From: Thermoleptolyngbya sp046719575
GTDB lineage: Bacteria; Cyanobacteriota; Cyanobacteriia; Elainellales; Elainellaceae
Assembly: GCA_046719575.1 (NCBI GenBank)
Contig: JBDNCP010000129.1
Coordinates: 1 to 13,960, forward strand
Direction of reading: 5' to 3'
DNA length: 13,960 nt
In this document: piece after piece, positions 11,602 to 13,960 of the stretch
Layout of the letters: every line of letters begins with the position of its first letter
Numbering within the stretch: the first letter of the stretch is position 1
The notes under the pieces: model-generated
The model's database searches: none
Seen by the model: only the letters and a program-made list of their open reading frames with translations
What the model was told of the DNA's origin: nothing
Program-made: the position numbers and the translations under genes

Positions 11602-13113
11602 ATGGCCGATATTCACTCTGATTACGAACGTCTTAATCTAAAAATTGGCGCGTCAATCGCAGAGGTAAAAGCCGCCTATCGCACACTGGCAAAATGCTGG
11701 CATCCAGACCAATTTTCTGATCCTGAGCAAAAGAAACAGGCTGAAGAAGAACTCAAAAAAATCAACGATGCTTATCAAAAAATCAAAGCATTTCTAGCTG
11801 AAAATCCCGCTTCTCAAACCGAGCCAGATTCACACTCTGGCGATCGCCCAAACTCAGCCAGCCCAACCAATCATTCGCCATCAGAAGCTTCATCAGCACG
11901 AACCAAAATCTACACCTCTGGCGCATCGGCCGCAGAAGCTTTCTATCAAACGGGCGCTGACCTCACCAAAGCGGGCAAGTATGAAGAGGCGATCGCCCAT
12001 TTTAGTAGCGCCATTAAACTCAATCCAAACTATGCAGAAGCTTATCGGCATCGGGGCTTTGTCTATTCTTTGATGGGGCTGGAACTGGGAGCCGAATCCG
12101 ACTTGAGAAGGGCGAAAGAACTGGGACTGACTCGCCACAGCTCCCCATCTCAGCAAAGTCAGAACATTCAGCCAGAGGACGAACCTGCTGCCACAATTCT
12201 AACGCCCCAAAACGCCCAAAGTGAAATCTGGCAATGCATTCACCCTCTGGAGCCGCATCATGACGAAGTGACGGGTCTGCTGTTTTCTGCGAATGGAAAG
12301 AGCCTGATCAGCGCTAGCAAAGACGGATCAATTAAACTTTGGAATCCGCTAAAAGGCACATTGCTCTGCACATTAGAAACGGGATCATCGGCGATCGCCA
12401 CAATTGCCCTCAGCACAAATGGCGAAATGCTGGCTAGCGTCAGCGATACCCCCGAACTAAAGATTTGGGATCTGAAAACAGGTACTTTTCTAAAGAAGCT
12501 CGCGCCGCAATTATCGGCGATCGCCGCTCTCGCATTTCATCCACATCAGCCTATTTTGATTGTCGCCAGCGAAAACGGCAGCATCACATTTTGGGATCTG
12601 CGATCGGGCAAGTTGGTTAAGGGATTGAACTGGCAGAAAACGTCCATTTCTGCTCTCAAAATTAGCCCCGACGGACGCACCCTGGCGATCGCCAGCGGCG
12701 ACGGTTCTCTGGTGCTTTGGAACCTGAGTTTAAATCGTCCGATGCGGACGTTGGATTGGCACTGCGGCGGCATTTCATCGATGGCATTCACAGCCGATGA
12801 TTCGCGGCTGGTGCTGGGCTGCCAGGATCACCATTTGCGAATTTGGGATCAGGTGGGCGATCGCCTCTCGGTAATCTTGGCAGGTCACGAAGCAGCCATC
12901 ACCAGCGTCTCGACGGGGCACAGCCGGGCCACGGTAGCCAGCGGCAGCGGCGATCGCACAGTGCGCCTGTGGAATGTGGCAACCGAACAACTCCTCGCCC
13001 TCCTAGACGGGCACGAAGCCGCCGTAACCGCTGTCGATTTTCTGGAAGCGCAATCCATCCTGGCAAGCGGCAGCGCCGACGGCTCGATCCTGATTTGGCG
13101 CAGGCTGGGCTGA
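11602..13113 (+). CDS. J-domain / TPR / WD40 fusion protein
   Basis: The 503-residue product joins three modules. Residues about 7-65 form a J domain (YERLNLKIGASIAEVKAAYR, then His34-Pro35-Asp36), the intact HPD motif that stimulates Hsp70 ATPase. A Ser/Pro/Asn-rich linker (about 68-105) follows. Two TPR-like helical pairs span about 109-176 (GADLTKAGKYEEAIAHFSSA and YRHRGFVYSLMGLELGAESD). A second linker leads to seven WD40 repeats (about 218-503), most ending in WD, WN or WR (for example IKLWNP, LKIWDL, VRLWNV), enough for one closed propeller. There is no signal peptide or membrane segment, so a cytosolic co-chaperone scaffold that recruits DnaK to propeller- or TPR-bound clients is the natural inference. 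I chose the ATG at 11602. The frame is open back to 11431, but that stretch codes for nothing J-like and overlaps the amidase promoter region. No Shine-Dalgarno sequence is evident. Confidence 0.85.
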   Translation: MADIHSDYERLNLKIGASIAEVKAAYRTLAKCWHPDQFSDPEQKKQAEEELKKINDAYQKIKAFLAENPASQTEPDSHSGDRPNSASPTNHSPSEASSARTKIYTSGASAAEAFYQTGADLTKAGKYEEAIAHFSSAIKLNPNYAEAYRHRGFVYSLMGLELGAESDLRRAKELGLTRHSSPSQQSQNIQPEDEPAATILTPQNAQSEIWQCIHPLEPHHDEVTGLLFSANGKSLISASKDGSIKLWNPLKGTLLCTLETGSSAIATIALSTNGEMLASVSDTPELKIWDLKTGTFLKKLAPQLSAIAALAFHPHQPILIVASENGSITFWDLRSGKLVKGLNWQKTSISALKISPDGRTLAIASGDGSLVLWNLSLNRPMRTLDWHCGGISSMAFTADDSRLVLGCQDHHLRIWDQVGDRLSVILAGHEAAITSVSTGHSRATVASGSGDRTVRLWNVATEQLLALLDGHEAAVTAVDFLEAQSILASGSADGSILIWRRLG

Positions 13114-13196
13114 TTTTGCCCCAGGACGAGTTCATCCAGCCAGGTGAGGTTATCCGGGGGAGGCATCGGGAATCGCTTCGAGCTAAAGTGAAGTCA

Positions 13197-13225
13197 TTGA
13201 GAGCAACATTTTTCTTTGCTATGTT
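13197..13225 (+). promoter_or_regulatory. Sigma70-type promoter of the GbsR-like gene
   Basis: TTGAGA (13197-13202) is followed after exactly 17 bases by TATGTT (13220-13225). Transcription would begin near 13232, at the edge of a dyad, and give a leader of about 80 bases. Confidence 0.55.
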
Positions 13226-13231
13226 TAAAAG

Positions 13232-13249
13232 GTTCAGTGATTACTGAAC
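13232..13249. promoter_or_regulatory. 18-bp palindromic operator candidate
   Basis: GTTCAGT-GATT-ACTGAAC is a perfect dyad with 7-bp arms and a 4-base centre, just downstream of the -10 box at the expected transcript start. MarR/GbsR dimers bind dyads of this size, and many repress their own genes. Autoregulation is the likely role, by inference from position. Confidence 0.55.
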
Positions 13250-13310
13250 ATTCCAAACTAAGGACAATCCGTGTTAAGTATCGTTAAGATCTAGCTTGAG
13301 GTGGGAGCCG

Positions 13311-13793
13311 TTGAATCGAGAGCAGCCGTTCGAGCATACGCATTTTGTCGAAGAAGTTGGGCTGATGTTTGAGCTAATTGGGTTGCCCCGCATGGCCGGG
13401 CGCATCTTTGGCTGGCTGCTGATTTCTCAGCCGCCGCACCAGTCTAGCGGCGAACTGGCGGAGGTGCTACAGGCCAGCAAGGGTTCCATTAGCTCCATGA
13501 CGCGCCTGCTGATTCAGCTTGGGCTGATTGAGCGGCTGCCGCTACCGGGCGATCGCCGCGATTTCTTTCGGATCAAGCCCCACGCCTGGTCGCAACTCCA
13601 CGAACAGCAGCTTGCCCGTATCACCGCCTTCCGCAAACTCTCCGAACGCGGCCTCGACCTACTTAAAACCCAGCCCCCTGAATCCCAACAGCGCCTCCGC
13701 GAAATGCACGACTACCACGCCTTTTGGGAGCAAGAGCTGCCCCGTGTCCACCAGCGCTGGATTGAGCATCGCCGGGAGATGGCAGTCGAGTGA
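13311..13793 (+). CDS. GbsR/MarR-family transcriptional regulator
   Basis: The 160-residue product is a dimeric winged-helix regulator of the GbsR branch of MarR. The N-terminal helix (HTHFVEEVGLMFELIGLPRMAG, about 9-30) is characteristic of the branch. The helix-turn-helix spans about 45-75, with the recognition helix at 56-70 (SKGSISSMTRLLIQL), and the wing (LPLPGDRRDFFRI) lies at 76-88. A long C-terminal helical region (about 95-155) should form the dimer interface. In other bacteria such proteins control glycine-betaine uptake or drug-efflux genes. No such target is present in the window. I chose the TTG at 13311 because GAGGTGGGAG just before it is a good ribosome binding site. A TTG at 13296 would add five residues and lacks one. 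A promoter and palindromic operator lie upstream. Confidence 0.85.
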   Translation: MNREQPFEHTHFVEEVGLMFELIGLPRMAGRIFGWLLISQPPHQSSGELAEVLQASKGSISSMTRLLIQLGLIERLPLPGDRRDFFRIKPHAWSQLHEQQLARITAFRKLSERGLDLLKTQPPESQQRLREMHDYHAFWEQELPRVHQRWIEHRREMAVE

Positions 13794-13809
13794 TGAGGCG
13801 AGAGACGGA

Positions 13810-13881
13810 AAGAACGAAAAACGAAAAACGAAAAACGAAAAACGAAAAACGAAACCTCTTCCTTCTTCGCTCTTCGTTCTT
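13810..13881. repeat. Heptanucleotide tandem repeat with complementary tract
   Basis: The 7-bp unit ACGAAAA recurs six times with exact period (cytosines at 13815, 13822, 13829, 13836, 13843 and 13850). AAGAACGAA at 13810-13818 is the exact complement of TTCGTTCTT at 13873-13881, so the tract could form a large stem-loop 17 bases after the GbsR-like stop. Short tandem heptanucleotides (STRR class) are well known in filamentous cyanobacteria. The pyrimidine-rich run that follows (to about 13930) shows no gene. Confidence 0.65.
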
Positions 13882-13960
13882 CACTCTTTCCTCACTCCAA
13901 CACTCCATGACTCTCCCCCTCCCTCTCGACCTCCCCAACACCCCCCCAATTCCTAAAATG

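Overview
The window looks like a chromosomal stretch from a filamentous cyanobacterium, probably of the Leptolyngbya/Thermoleptolyngbya kind. The genus is an inference. The direct signs are more than thirty copies of the cyanobacterial HIP1 octamer GCGATCGC (or its GGCGATCGCC form) in genes and spacers, a fairly high GC content, and several families typical of cyanobacteria: a DUF3172 membrane protein, a DUF1574-type SGNH protein, a y-type thioredoxin and a GbsR/MarR regulator.

Layout from left to right. Positions 1-486 are non-coding and rich in short repeats. A 93-residue orphan gene (minus strand, 487-768) and a second empty stretch follow. A DUF1574/SGNH-like exported or anchored protein (minus, 1129-2691) is divergent from the ribosomal pair rplU-rpmA (plus, 2907-3738). 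A strong, probably bidirectional terminator separates rpmA from the convergent fabG (minus, 3967-4716). fabG is divergent from a thioredoxin gene (plus, 4935-5252), and the spacer between them holds a perfect 20-bp tandem duplication. Next come two minus-strand genes joined by a GTGA overlap: a class V PLP aminotransferase/epimerase-like enzyme (upstream, 6957-8150) and a polytopic GT39-type glycosyltransferase (5263-6960). They are followed by tRNA-Asn(GUU) (minus, 8170-8241) and a YacP-like NYN endonuclease (minus, 8356-8916), which is divergent from the DUF3172 gene (plus, 9187-9753). A small MITE-like nested inverted repeat lies just after that gene. Then come an amidase-signature enzyme (minus, 9980-11401), a divergent J-domain/TPR/seven-blade WD40 fusion protein (plus, 11602-13113), a GbsR-like regulator with a clear promoter and operator (plus, 13311-13793), and a heptanucleotide repeat tract at the right edge.

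Most genes are ordinary housekeeping or conserved cyanobacterial genes standing alone or in pairs. I see no phage, CRISPR, toxin-antitoxin or secondary-metabolite system. The least ordinary items are the J-TPR-WD40 fusion, the coupled aminotransferase-glycosyltransferase pair, the MITE-like hairpin element, and several small tandem repeats placed in regulatory spacers.
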